Shown here: one piece after another, positions 15,955 through 23,494 of the stretch
Layout: each line of letters opens with the position of its first letter
Numbering within the stretch: the stretch's first letter is position 1
NCBI RefSeq assembly: GCF_018324685.1
Contig: NZ_AP023354.1
Location: forward strand, 1,798,001-1,862,000
Origin: Actinocatenispora sera
GTDB taxonomy: Bacteria; Actinomycetota; Actinomycetes; Mycobacteriales; Micromonosporaceae
Length of the DNA: 64,000 nucleotides
Direction of reading: 5' to 3'
Notes under the pieces: generated by a model
What the model was told of the DNA's origin: nothing
What the model saw: only the letters and a program-made list of their open reading frames with translations
Database searches by the model: none
Made by a program: the position numbers and the translations under genes

Positions 15955-17309
15955 TCAAGGCCGTTGCCGCGACCGGACAGCTGGGTACCGGGTTCAAGGC
16001 GGAGACGCTCGCACACGCCGCCGAGGGCGCCGACTTCATCGGGTGTGACGCGGGATCGTCCGACCCGGGGCCGTACTACCTGGGATCCGGGCAGACCCAG
16101 TCGTCCGACGCCGCGGTACGCCGCGACCTGGAGCTGATGATCGCCGCGGGGCTGCGACACGACATCCCGGTGCTGATCGGCTCGGCCGGCACCGCCGGGG
16201 CCGGCCCGCACCTGGCCCGGACGGTACGGATCGTGCGGGAACTCGCTGCCAAGCACGGCTGGCACTTCCCGCTGGCCACCGTCGACAGCGAGGTGTCCGC
16301 CGAGCGGGTCGTCCGGGCGTACCGGGAGGGCCGGCTGAGCCCGCTCGCCGGGGCGCCGGACATCGACGAGGAGTCGATCCGCGCCGCGGGGCACATCGTC
16401 GCGATGCAGGGCCCGGAGTGCTTCGCCGACGCCCTGGGCCGCGGCGCGCAGGTGGTCGTGGCCGGGCGTACCAGTGACACGGCGATCTTCGCGGCGTTGC
16501 CGATGCTGCGCGACATCCCGCCGGGGGTGGCGTTCCACGCGGCGAAGATCCTGGAGTGCGGTGCGGCGGCGGTGGTGGAGCGCAAGTACCCGGACTCGAT
16601 GGTGGCGTTCCTGGACCCGGACGGGTTCACCGTCGAGCCGCCGAACCCGGACATGGTGTGCACCCCGCAGAGCGTCGCGTCGCACACGTTCTACGAGACC
16701 GCCGACCCGTTCCGCCTGGTGGAGCCGGGCGGCACGCTGGTCACCACCGACGCGGCGTACGCGCCGGTGTCGGACCGGGCCGTGCGGGTCACCGGAAGCA
16801 CGTTCGAGCCGGCCGGCGACTACACCGTCAAGCTGGAGGCGGCGAGCCTGCTCGGGTACCGCACGGTGGTGTTCGCCGGTGTGCGGGATCCGTTGGTGGT
16901 ACGCCAGATCGACCGGTTCGTGGCGACCACGAACGCGGTGATCACCGGCAAGGTCGCCGACAGCCTGGGCATCGCCGCGGACGACTACCGGATCCGCTGG
17001 AACGTGTACGGCCGGAACGGCACGCTCGGCCCGCTGGAGCCGGCGACCGAGGTGTCCGGGCACGAGGTGGCGCTTCTGATCGACATCGTCGCCGCCGACC
17101 AGCAGGCCGCGCAGGCGATCGGCTCGATCGCCTGGCACACCGCACTGCACCAGCCGATCCCCGAGTACAGCGGGCTGGTCAGCCACCTGGCGTTCCCGGT
17201 GTCCCCGCCGGCGATCAGCGCCGGGCCGGTCTACGGCTTCTCCCTCAACCACGTGCTGCATCTCGACGACCCGGCCGAGACGTACACCCTGACCGTCGAG
17301 AACGTCTGA
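15951..17309 (+). CDS. AtuA-family (DUF1446) protein
   Basis: 452 residues from a GTG overlapping the IclR stop. The opening IKAVAATGQLGTGFKAETLAHAAEGADFIGCDAGSSDPGPYYLGSG is the signature of the acyclic terpene utilisation AtuA family in its actinobacterial form. Other conserved points are VLIGSAGTAGAGPHL, AAGHIVAMQGPECFADALGRGAQVVVAGRTSDTAIF and CGAAAVVERKYPDSMV. AtuA itself is needed for geranyl/citronellyl degradation in Pseudomonas, but no reaction is proven for this branch. Here it stands with a DUF4387 partner, a PEP-mutase-type lyase and a carboxylate symporter, so the substrate is more likely a small branched or unsaturated acid than a terpene. Confidence 0.85.
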   Translation: MIKAVAATGQLGTGFKAETLAHAAEGADFIGCDAGSSDPGPYYLGSGQTQSSDAAVRRDLELMIAAGLRHDIPVLIGSAGTAGAGPHLARTVRIVRELAAKHGWHFPLATVDSEVSAERVVRAYREGRLSPLAGAPDIDEESIRAAGHIVAMQGPECFADALGRGAQVVVAGRTSDTAIFAALPMLRDIPPGVAFHAAKILECGAAAVVERKYPDSMVAFLDPDGFTVEPPNPDMVCTPQSVASHTFYETADPFRLVEPGGTLVTTDAAYAPVSDRAVRVTGSTFEPAGDYTVKLEAASLLGYRTVVFAGVRDPLVVRQIDRFVATTNAVITGKVADSLGIAADDYRIRWNVYGRNGTLGPLEPATEVSGHEVALLIDIVAADQQAAQAIGSIAWHTALHQPIPEYSGLVSHLAFPVSPPAISAGPVYGFSLNHVLHLDDPAETYTLTVENV

Positions 17310-17316
17310 GGCGACC

Positions 17317-17625
17317 ATGACCGAGCTGCACCAACTTGCCAGGCTGATCCGCAGCAAGAACGCCGGCCCGTTCGAACTGACCATCGACGTGATGTTCGCC
17401 GACGAGGCGTCGTACCGGCGGGTCGTCGATGCGGGCGTGCTCGGCGCCGAACGGATCGCCGCACTCTACCGGGTCGATCCGGCGGACGTTCGGCTGTTCC
17501 GGGCCGACGTCGCGCTGGCCATCAAGGTCTCGCTGCCCCGGCCCACCCCGTCCGGCAGCCCGACCGACACCGACATCTTCGGCGGCCAGTTCCACAGTCC
17601 GATCGTCTGCCTGGAAGTTCCCTGA
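17317..17625 (+). CDS. DUF4387 protein, AtuA partner
   Basis: 102 residues, seven bases after the AtuA-family stop. ARLIRSKNAGPFELTIDVMF followed by YRRVVDAGVLGAERIAALYRVDPADVRLF is the DUF4387 pattern. Proteins of this family are found almost always next to an AtuA-type protein or fused to it, so it is probably a second subunit of the same enzyme. No cofactor or catalytic motif is evident beyond the conserved R-S-K-N-A-G-P-F segment, whose charged residues may line the active site. Assignment to the family is confident; the reaction is unknown. Confidence 0.85.
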   Translation: MTELHQLARLIRSKNAGPFELTIDVMFADEASYRRVVDAGVLGAERIAALYRVDPADVRLFRADVALAIKVSLPRPTPSGSPTDTDIFGGQFHSPIVCLEVP

Positions 17626-17689
17626 GTCGTACCCGCTTCGCCTGCCTTGCAACGGTTTCCTGTTCCGCGGTCAACAGAAGGACATCATC

Positions 17690-18283
17690 ATGGACGGCAC
17701 ACCCACCGAGGCGAACCGGATCGACCGGGTCCGCGAGCTGCTCCCGGAGATCGCGCAGATCGGCGACGACACCCTGCGTGCCGCGGTCGAGCAGATCTGG
17801 GCGCAGGTGTGGAAGGAAAGCGACTGGGCCGATCTCGCCGAGATCCCGAAGAACCCGTCCGCACCGGCGGCGCCGCAGCGGGTACCGGACGCGTGGACGC
17901 TGATCACGCACAGCCGGGCCGTCGCCCAGCTCGCCGAAAGCAGCGCCGAGACGATCCTTACCCTGCACGGCATCCCGTACGACCGGGACGTGTTGCTGAC
18001 GATCGCCCTGCTGCACGACGTGAGCAAGGTGGTCGAGTACGAGGGCACCCGGGACGCGATCGCGAAGAGCCGCACCGGCCGGTTGATCCAGCACGGCGTG
18101 TACGGCGCTTTCCTGATGTGGCAGCACAAGTTGCCGGTCGAGCTGGTACACGGGGTCATCGCGCACACGCCGTCGTCGCGCGGCGTGCCGCAGACGCACG
18201 AGGCGTTGATCGTGCGCTACACCGACTTCCTGGACACCGACTCGATGCTGCTGGACGCCGGAGAGGAGCTGTACCTGTCATGA
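17690..18283 (+). CDS. HD-domain hydrolase
   Basis: 197 residues from ATG 17690. The metal-binding HD pattern is present: His in TLITHSRAVAQLAESSAETILTLHG, the His-Asp pair in LLTIALLHDVSKVVEYE, a later His in LIQHGVYGAFL, and a distal Asp in IVRYTDFLDTDSML. HD proteins hydrolyse phosphate esters or deaminate or dehydrate small molecules; a stand-alone HD protein in a catabolic operon may act on a nucleotide-linked or phosphorylated intermediate. Its 3' end overlaps the lyase gene (ATGA), so both are co-translated. Which reaction it performs is not evident. Confidence 0.85.
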   Translation: MDGTPTEANRIDRVRELLPEIAQIGDDTLRAAVEQIWAQVWKESDWADLAEIPKNPSAPAAPQRVPDAWTLITHSRAVAQLAESSAETILTLHGIPYDRDVLLTIALLHDVSKVVEYEGTRDAIAKSRTGRLIQHGVYGAFLMWQHKLPVELVHGVIAHTPSSRGVPQTHEALIVRYTDFLDTDSMLLDAGEELYLS

Positions 18284-19164
18284 CGACGCTGGTGTCACCC
18301 GGTGCTCGTTACCGGGAACTGTTGCGGGGCAACGACATCCTGGTCCAGCCGTCGCTGGCCGACCCGCTGTCCGCCCGGATCGCCGCGGATCTCGGCTTCC
18401 GTGCGCTGAGCCTCGGCGGCTACGCGATGGGCGCGCACCGCGCGGTCACCGAGCCGCTGCTGTCGTTGACCGACGTCGCGGACATGGTGCGCCACGTCCG
18501 GGCGGTCACCACGCTGCCGCTGCTGGTCGACGCCGGCGCCGGCTGGGGCGAACCGATGCACGTGATGCACACGGTGCGCACCCTGGAGGCGGCCGGCGCG
18601 GCGGCCGTACACATCGAGGACCAGGTCTTCCCCAAGCGGGCCCACTACCACAAGGGCGTCGAGCACGTCGTCGGGCTCGACGAGCTGCTGCAGAAGGTGC
18701 GCGCGGCGCTCGCCGCCCGCACCGACCCCGACTTCGTGATCTGCGCCCGCACCGACGCGATGCGCACCGACGGGTACGACGAGGGCATCCGCCGGGCGCG
18801 CGCCTGCGCGGACGCCGGCGCCGACCTGGTCATGTTGTTCCCCAACAACGACGACGAGGCGGAGGCGGCGCCGCGCGACCTGCCCGGGGTACGGCTGGTC
18901 TACGTCAACAGCACGGGAAACGACCAGGGTCGGGGCGTCTACCCGGCCCGGCAGCTCCAGCAGTGGGGCTGGGCTGTCCTGTACGACTCGATCAGTGTCA
19001 CGAACGCCGTCTACGCTGCCGTCCGGCAACTGCTCGGCACGCTCGCCGACACCGGTGAGGCCGGGTTCGACCGGGACACCGTCATCGGCATCCGCAAGAA
19101 CGTGGAACGCACCATCGGTCTCGACGAGCTGTACGCCGTCGAGGCGAACACCGTCGAACGCTAG
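18280..19164 (+). CDS. Isocitrate lyase/PEP mutase-superfamily lyase
   Basis: 294 residues from ATG 18280, which overlaps the HD gene stop. It is a phosphoenolpyruvate-mutase-type TIM barrel: FRALSLGGYAMGAHRAVTEPLLSLTD, LPLLVDAGAGWGEPMHVMHTVRTLEAAGAAAVHIEDQVFPKRAHYHKGVEHV, and FVICARTDAMRTDGYDEGIRRARACADAGADLVMLFP. The metal-binding D-A-G-A-G-W-G-E and E-D-Q are kept, while the isocitrate-lyase K-K-C-G-H loop is replaced by P-K-R-A-H-Y-H-K-G, as in lyases cleaving 2,3-disubstituted malates or oxaloacetate. A retro-aldol or decarboxylation step on a branched dicarboxylate is the best guess. Confidence 0.9.
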   Translation: MTTLVSPGARYRELLRGNDILVQPSLADPLSARIAADLGFRALSLGGYAMGAHRAVTEPLLSLTDVADMVRHVRAVTTLPLLVDAGAGWGEPMHVMHTVRTLEAAGAAAVHIEDQVFPKRAHYHKGVEHVVGLDELLQKVRAALAARTDPDFVICARTDAMRTDGYDEGIRRARACADAGADLVMLFPNNDDEAEAAPRDLPGVRLVYVNSTGNDQGRGVYPARQLQQWGWAVLYDSISVTNAVYAAVRQLLGTLADTGEAGFDRDTVIGIRKNVERTIGLDELYAVEANTVER

Positions 19165-19254
19165 GCGATCGGCCGCCCACCGGCCTCGCACTCCGCGCCG
19201 TTCTCGACGGATCCCCTCCTGCGCACTCGACTTCACCAGAAGGCGATCACGGCC

Positions 19255-20667
19255 ATGTCAGAAGCGAACCCAGCAGTACCCGTACCGTCCCCGCTGCCCC
19301 GGCAGGACCGGCGGCGGACCATCATCGCCGCGTCGGCCGGCAACTTCGTCGAGTGGTACGACGCCGGAATCTACGGCATCGTTGCCGTCGTCCTGGCGAG
19401 GAAGCTGTTCCCGTCCGACGTCGACCCGAGCATCGCGCTGCTCAACACCTACGCGGTGTTCGCCATCTCGTTCCTGCTCCGGCCGCTCGGCGGCATCGTG
19501 TTCGGGCACATCGCCGACAAGCTCAGCCGCCGCCGCGCCCTGTCGGTCACCATCATCATGACCTCCGTGGCGACCGGGCTGATCGGCCTGATTCCGGGTT
19601 ACGGGACGATCGGCTGGTTCGCGCCCGCGCTGCTGTTGCTGCTGCGGCTGCTCCAGTCGATGGGTACCGGTGGCGAGTACTCCACCGCCATCAGCTTCGT
19701 CTACGAGCACGGTGAGCGGGGCCGCAAGGCGGTCGCGGTCGGCCGGCTCACCTCGCTGACCTTCGGCGGGTTCCTGATCGGTGCGCTGTTCTCCACCATC
19801 GTGTCGGCGGCGCTGCCGTCCGGCGCGTACGAGACGTTCGGCTGGCGGATCCTGTTCCTCATCGCGATCCCGATGGGGCTGGTCGGCTGGTACCTGCGCC
19901 GACGCACCGAGGAGGGACCGGAGTTCCAGGCGCTGCAACAGGTCCGGCGGGCCACCCGGGCCCGGGTGATGCCGCTGTTCGAGGCGGTCCGGCGGTACTG
20001 GCGACGGATCATCGTGTTCACCTTCTTCATGGGCAGCTGGTCGGTGTTCGCCACCCTGCTGACCAACTACCTGCCGACCTTCCTGCACGGCAACCCGTCG
20101 CTGTCGAACACCGAGGCCAACGCGGCGAACCTGTTGGCGAGCGTCATGGTGGTCGTGTTCGTCCTGCTGTTCAGCCCGGTGGCGGACCGGATCGGGCTGC
20201 GCCGGGCGATGATCGTCGCCTCGGTGGTGCTCGTCGTCGGCATCGTGCCCGGCTACGCGATCGCCGGCAGCGGCCTGGCCGGCGGGTTCCTCGGCGCCGC
20301 GATCCTCGGTACCTGCAAGGGCGTCCTCGCGGTGCCGGCGTTGCTCGCGATCAGCCAGATCTTCCCGGCCGGCATCCGGGTCACCGCGGGTGGCCTCTCC
20401 TACAACATCTCGGCCTCGGTACTGGGCGGCACCGCACCGGTGATCGCGGTGTGGCTGAACGGCGTCTCGCACAACTCGTTGCTGTTCTCGGCCTACCTGG
20501 TCTTCTACGGCATCCTGACGCTCGTCATCACGTTGGTCTGCGCCAAGCGCTGGATCGCCGAGTCGGCGGAGCACTCCGGTGACGCGGCCACGAACCCGAG
20601 CGCCGTGCTCTCGGTGGCCCGGATCGACCCGGCCACCGGCGAACTGGGTACCACCGAGCCAGCGTGA
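19255..20667 (+). CDS. MFS transporter, metabolite:H+ symporter (MHS) type
   Basis: 470 residues with about twelve membrane segments. The first helix region AASAGNFVEWYDAGIYGIVAVVLARKLFP is diagnostic for the metabolite:H+ symporter branch (KgtP, ShiA, ProP relatives). LRPLGGIVFGHIADKLSRRRAL matches the G-x-x-x-D-R-x-G-R-R loop between helices 2 and 3, and LRLLQSMGTGGEYSTAISFVYEH matches the G-E-Y/E segment of helix 5. It should import a carboxylate or betaine with protons. Placed last in the AtuA/DUF4387 operon, it presumably imports the pathway substrate. The last 30 residues are a hydrophilic tail. Confidence 0.92.
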   Translation: MSEANPAVPVPSPLPRQDRRRTIIAASAGNFVEWYDAGIYGIVAVVLARKLFPSDVDPSIALLNTYAVFAISFLLRPLGGIVFGHIADKLSRRRALSVTIIMTSVATGLIGLIPGYGTIGWFAPALLLLLRLLQSMGTGGEYSTAISFVYEHGERGRKAVAVGRLTSLTFGGFLIGALFSTIVSAALPSGAYETFGWRILFLIAIPMGLVGWYLRRRTEEGPEFQALQQVRRATRARVMPLFEAVRRYWRRIIVFTFFMGSWSVFATLLTNYLPTFLHGNPSLSNTEANAANLLASVMVVVFVLLFSPVADRIGLRRAMIVASVVLVVGIVPGYAIAGSGLAGGFLGAAILGTCKGVLAVPALLAISQIFPAGIRVTAGGLSYNISASVLGGTAPVIAVWLNGVSHNSLLFSAYLVFYGILTLVITLVCAKRWIAESAEHSGDAATNPSAVLSVARIDPATGELGTTEPA

Positions 20668-20674
20668 CCTCGGT

Positions 20675-20701
20675 GGGCGGGGGCGGCGGCCCGGCCCGCC
20701 C
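20675..20701. terminator. Possible terminator after the MFS gene
   Basis: GGGCGGG (20675-20681) can pair with CCCGCCC (20695-20701) around a 13-nt loop, eight bases after the MFS stop. The rest of the gap to 20808 is G/T-rich imperfect GGTTCGGG-type repeats and holds no gene. Confidence 0.3.
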
Positions 20702-20808
20702 TCGCCCGCGGATCAGTGCCGGCTCCGGTCAGCCGGTTCGGATTCGGGCCGGTTCCCGGTTGGGGCCGGTTCGGGTTCGGGCCGGCTCGCGGTCGGCCTG
20801 GCTCTTGG

Positions 20809-22062
20809 TCAGGCCGGTTCCGGGTTCGGGGTGGGCGCCGGTTCGGCGGTTGTCGCCGGGATCGGCAGGGCGGCGGTGACGCGGAAGCCGCGGTCGGGTA
20901 GCGGCCCGGCATCCAGGTGGCCGTCGAGCAGGGCCGCCCGCTCGCGCATCCCGACGATGCCGAACCCGTGCCCGGTTCCCGTACCGCGGCCGGGTTCGGC
21001 GCCGGGCCGGCCGTCGTCGACGACCTCGACGCACAGCTCGGTCGGCCGGTAGGCCAGGTCGATCCGGCAGGACCGGGCGGTCGAGTGCCGGATGACGTTC
21101 GTGACCGACTCCTGCACGATCCGGTACGCGGCGAGGTCCACGGCGGCGGGCATCGCCCGTACCGTGCCGGTCCGGCGCACGGAGACCTCGATGCCGGCCT
21201 CGGCGGCGCCCGCGACGAGCCGGTCGACCTCGGCGAGCCCCGGCGTACCGGCCGGTTCCGGCCCGGCGGGATCGGCCCGGCGCAGGGCGACGAGGGTACG
21301 GCGCAGCCCGGACAGCGCCTCCCGGCTGCTCGTCTCGATGACCCGCAGCGCCTCCTGCGCCGCGTCCGGCTGGGTGTGGATGACCCGGTTGCCGACGCCC
21401 GCCTGGATGGCGATGATGCCGACGCTGTGCGCGACCATGTCGTGCAGCTCGCGGGCGAGGCGCAGCCGTTCGGCGGTCATCGCGCGCTCGGCGGCCTGCG
21501 CCCGGGACGCGCTGGCGAGCTGCCGGCTCTTCCGGATCGACTGCCCGACCACCCAGGCGAACACCGCCGCGTACAGCACCGGCGCCTGGTACTCCGCGAG
21601 GTGCGGGCCGGGCCCGCGCGCCAGCGCGAACACGTCGTACCCGGCGGGGACGAGCACGCCGAGACCCAGCGCGATGAGCGCGGTGCGGCGCGACCGGGTC
21701 GCCGAGACGTAGCACAGCGCCACGTACACCGGGATCATCTCGCCGAACCCGACCCGCAGCCGATCGCCCGGCTGCACGCCCGGGATGAACTGCTGCCCGG
21801 CGAGCACACCGGCCGCGGCCACGGCGCCGGCGGCGAGCACCGCCAGCGCCGCCAGCGGGTACCGCCACAGCAGCGCCGCGGCGACCGCCACCGTGCCGGC
21901 CACCGCGGCGGGCCCGGCGTGCGCGTACCCACCGCCGGTACCGAGAGGTGGCGGCAGCGTGTTGACGGTGAGCAGAACCGTCAGCACGGCGGCGCCGATC
22001 CACATCAGTACCGGGCCCAGGTGGCGGTCGACCGGCACGGGAAACCGGGGAAGGGCGCGCAT
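20809..22062 (-). CDS. Orphan DesK/HisKA_3-type sensor kinase
   Basis: 417 residues from ATG 22062. Several membrane helices occupy about residues 15-150 (MWIGAAVLTVLLTVNTL, YAAVFAWVVGQSI and others). The phosphorylation box is AAERAMTAERLRLARELHDMVAHSVGIIAIQAGVG with the His, and the ATPase contains YRIVQESVTNVIRHSTA, VEVVDDGRPG and GHGFGIVGMRERAALLDGHL. The tail ends in Pro-Glu-rich sequence. No response regulator gene is adjacent on either side, unlike the other two DesK-type kinases of the window, so its partner lies elsewhere or was lost. An upstream start at 22131 is open but adds basic low-complexity sequence only. Confidence 0.9.
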   Translation of the reverse strand: MRALPRFPVPVDRHLGPVLMWIGAAVLTVLLTVNTLPPPLGTGGGYAHAGPAAVAGTVAVAAALLWRYPLAALAVLAAGAVAAAGVLAGQQFIPGVQPGDRLRVGFGEMIPVYVALCYVSATRSRRTALIALGLGVLVPAGYDVFALARGPGPHLAEYQAPVLYAAVFAWVVGQSIRKSRQLASASRAQAAERAMTAERLRLARELHDMVAHSVGIIAIQAGVGNRVIHTQPDAAQEALRVIETSSREALSGLRRTLVALRRADPAGPEPAGTPGLAEVDRLVAGAAEAGIEVSVRRTGTVRAMPAAVDLAAYRIVQESVTNVIRHSTARSCRIDLAYRPTELCVEVVDDGRPGAEPGRGTGTGHGFGIVGMRERAALLDGHLDAGPLPDRGFRVTAALPIPATTAEPAPTPNPEPA

Positions 22063-22186
22063 GCCGTGACGGTAGCCGCGTCGCGGCCGTGCAGCGTCGG
22101 CCCGTGGACGTACGCCCCGGGGCGCATGCACCCCGGCCCGCCAGCGGCGGGGCCGGTTGACCCTGCGTCGGCTGCCCCGGCGCTGG

Positions 22187-22441
22187 TCAGGTCTCGTCGA
22201 CAGGGAGGACGAAGCTGCCGCGCCCCTGCACGGTGACGATCAGCCCCTCGTCGATCAAGATCCGGTACGACTTGCGCACGGTCAGGCGGTTGACGCCCGT
22301 TGCCTGCTGCACGAACGTCTCGGAGGGGAGCCGGTCGCCGGGGCCGAACTCGCCGGACGAGATGGCGTCTCGAACCAACTGGGCAATCTGCACGTAGACG
22401 GGCGTGAACGCACCCGGCTTGACCTTCGCCCAATCGACCAT
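22187..22441 (-). CDS. Short GntR-type DNA-binding protein
   Basis: 84 residues, a GntR winged helix alone: FTPVYVQIAQLVRDAISSGEFGPGDRLPSETFVQQATGVNRLTVRKSYRILIDEGLIVTVQGRGSFV. It lacks the usual C-terminal ligand domain, as in the YtrA-like or plasmid/ICE-type short GntR proteins, so it probably acts as a simple DNA-binding repressor. It is divergent from a two-gene unit of tiny proteins; the 178 bases between them hold a possible operator (TGGG-N5-CCCA at about 22505-22517) and a structured leader. Control of that unit is likely. Confidence 0.85.
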   Translation of the reverse strand: MVDWAKVKPGAFTPVYVQIAQLVRDAISSGEFGPGDRLPSETFVQQATGVNRLTVRKSYRILIDEGLIVTVQGRGSFVLPVDET

Positions 22442-22542
22442 GATCGAAGGCTAGGCGCGAAACCCCGGTGCTTCTGATCATCCGTCGGGGTGTCCAGCGA
22501 TAGCTGGGTCTAGCCCATAGTGTCCATGTGCGCTACTGTGCA

Positions 22543-22595
22543 GGGGTCGGAAATGAGGCGACCCCGCGGTGTCGGGCAAGGACAGCCGCGGGGTC
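22543..22595 (+). promoter_or_regulatory. Leader with two mutually exclusive hairpins
   Basis: Hairpin A: GGGGTCG (22543-22549) with CGACCCC (22559-22565). Hairpin B: GACCCCGCGG (22560-22569) with CCGCGGGGTC (22586-22595), extended by TGTC (22570-22573) with GACA (22581-22584) across a one-base bulge and closed by a 7-nt loop. A and B share bases 22560-22565, so only one can form at a time, as in attenuators and riboswitch-like switches. It precedes the 82-residue gene; no T tract follows hairpin B. No known riboswitch class was recognised. Confidence 0.55.
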
Positions 22596-22619
22596 TGACC
22601 GCTCACGAAGGGAGCGGCT

Positions 22620-22868
22620 GTGGGCCACGGTACGCATCCGATCGCCCGGTATTCGACCCCGCACGCGGGCGACCAGGTCTTCATCAGCCCGGCGGCCGGC
22701 GTGCACGGCCACGGCTGCTTCTGGGCGATGGTCGTCGAGGCGATCCCGGCGCTGGTCAAGGGCGCGATGTACCTGAAGGTCGTGCCGGTCGCCGAGATCG
22801 ACGGCAACCCGACGGTACGGACCTTCTACGTGCGGCTCGCCGGCCTGCTGACCCGGTCGATGTCGTGA
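22620..22868 (+). CDS. Small hypothetical protein
   Basis: 82 residues from a GTG start preceded by AAGGGAGCGG. The sequence is not recognised. It contains FISPAAGVHGHGCFWAMVVEAIPALVKGAMYLKVVPVAEIDGNPTVRTFYVRL, suggesting a compact mostly beta protein with one Cys; no membrane span, no signal peptide. The stop overlaps the start of the next, 28-residue reading frame (GTGA), indicating a two-gene unit behind the structured leader and divergent GntR regulator. Coding character is fair (third-position GC is high). It may be an element-borne or regulatory small protein; no function is proposed. Confidence 0.6.
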   Translation: MGHGTHPIARYSTPHAGDQVFISPAAGVHGHGCFWAMVVEAIPALVKGAMYLKVVPVAEIDGNPTVRTFYVRLAGLLTRSMS

Positions 22869-22951
22869 CGACCTCGGCCGTGCTCGGCTGGGTTCTCTCG
22901 CTGTTCCTCGCGTTCGCCATCGGCGTGGTCGTCGGTCATCGGCAGCGCTGA
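22865..22951 (+). CDS. 28-residue single-span membrane protein
   Basis: A GTG at 22865 overlapping the previous stop opens a 28-residue frame: two Thr, then SAVLGWVLSLFLAFAIGVVV forming one membrane helix, ending GHRQR with positive charge. The size, the exact GTGA coupling and the clean hydrophobic helix argue that it is a real micro-protein and not chance. Its partner is presumably the 82-residue protein. It could be a membrane anchor, a toxin-like peptide or a regulator; nothing in the sequence decides. Confidence 0.5.
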   Translation: MTTSAVLGWVLSLFLAFAIGVVVGHRQR

Positions 22952-22996
22952 ACGAGGCTCGTAGTCGACCGGGTTTGACTCACTCAACGATTTACC

Positions 22997-23017
22997 CTTC
23001 AGTAAACATTACTGAAG
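22997..23017. promoter_or_regulatory. Palindromic operator of the SRPBCC/ArsR operon
   Basis: CTTCAGTAA (22997-23005) and TTACTGAAG (23009-23017) are perfect inverted repeats around ACA. Weaker symmetry extends outwards (TTTAC on the left, GTGAA on the right). A TTGACT at 22975-22980 may be the -35 of an overlapping promoter. An AT-rich palindrome of this kind upstream of an operon encoding an ArsR protein is the expected autoregulatory site. Confidence 0.7.
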
Positions 23018-23038
23018 AGTGAAACGTGGGGAGCGGTC

Positions 23039-23494
23039 ATGCCGGAGTACGCGACAACGATCGAGATCGCCGCGCCGCCCAGCCGGGTGTGGCAGTGGTT
23101 CGCGAGCCAGCAGGCGCTGCGCCGGTGGCTGTCGCCCACGCTGGAGATCGACCTGCAGGTGGCCGGGCGGTACCGGATGCTCGGCGGCGACGGCGAGACC
23201 TGGATCAGCGGCCAGGTCCTCGAACTCGTACCCGAGGGCAAGCTCATCCTGTCCTGGCTGGAGGAGGGCGCCGGCTGGGTGCATCCCGGCCGGCTGGTGA
23301 TCGAGCTGACCGCCACCGCGGGCGGCACCCGGGTCACGCTCACCCACGACGGCTTCGCCGGCATCGGTACGCCGACCTGGCGGCGCACCGCCGACACGTA
23401 CCAGCGCGGCGTCGCCGAGCACCCCGTCCTCGACCACCTCGCCGCGGCCGTGGCCACCGGCGACGTGCCCACCGCCGTACCCGCCGATGCCTGA
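23039..23494 (+). CDS. SRPBCC/AHSA1-domain protein
   Basis: 151 residues, ATG preceded by GGGGAGCGG. The AHSA1-type START-like fold is recognisable: YATTIEIAAPPSRVWQWFASQQALRRWLSPTLEIDLQVAGRYRMLGG, then ISGQVLELVPEGKLILSWLEEG, and GGTRVTLTHDGFAGIGTPTWRRTADTYQRGV. Members bind hydrophobic ligands or act as co-chaperones and are often encoded with an ArsR repressor. Its 3' end overlaps the ArsR gene by eight bases (ATGCCTGA). The palindrome upstream of its start is probably the ArsR operator. Ligand unknown. Confidence 0.9.
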   Translation: MPEYATTIEIAAPPSRVWQWFASQQALRRWLSPTLEIDLQVAGRYRMLGGDGETWISGQVLELVPEGKLILSWLEEGAGWVHPGRLVIELTATAGGTRVTLTHDGFAGIGTPTWRRTADTYQRGVAEHPVLDHLAAAVATGDVPTAVPADA

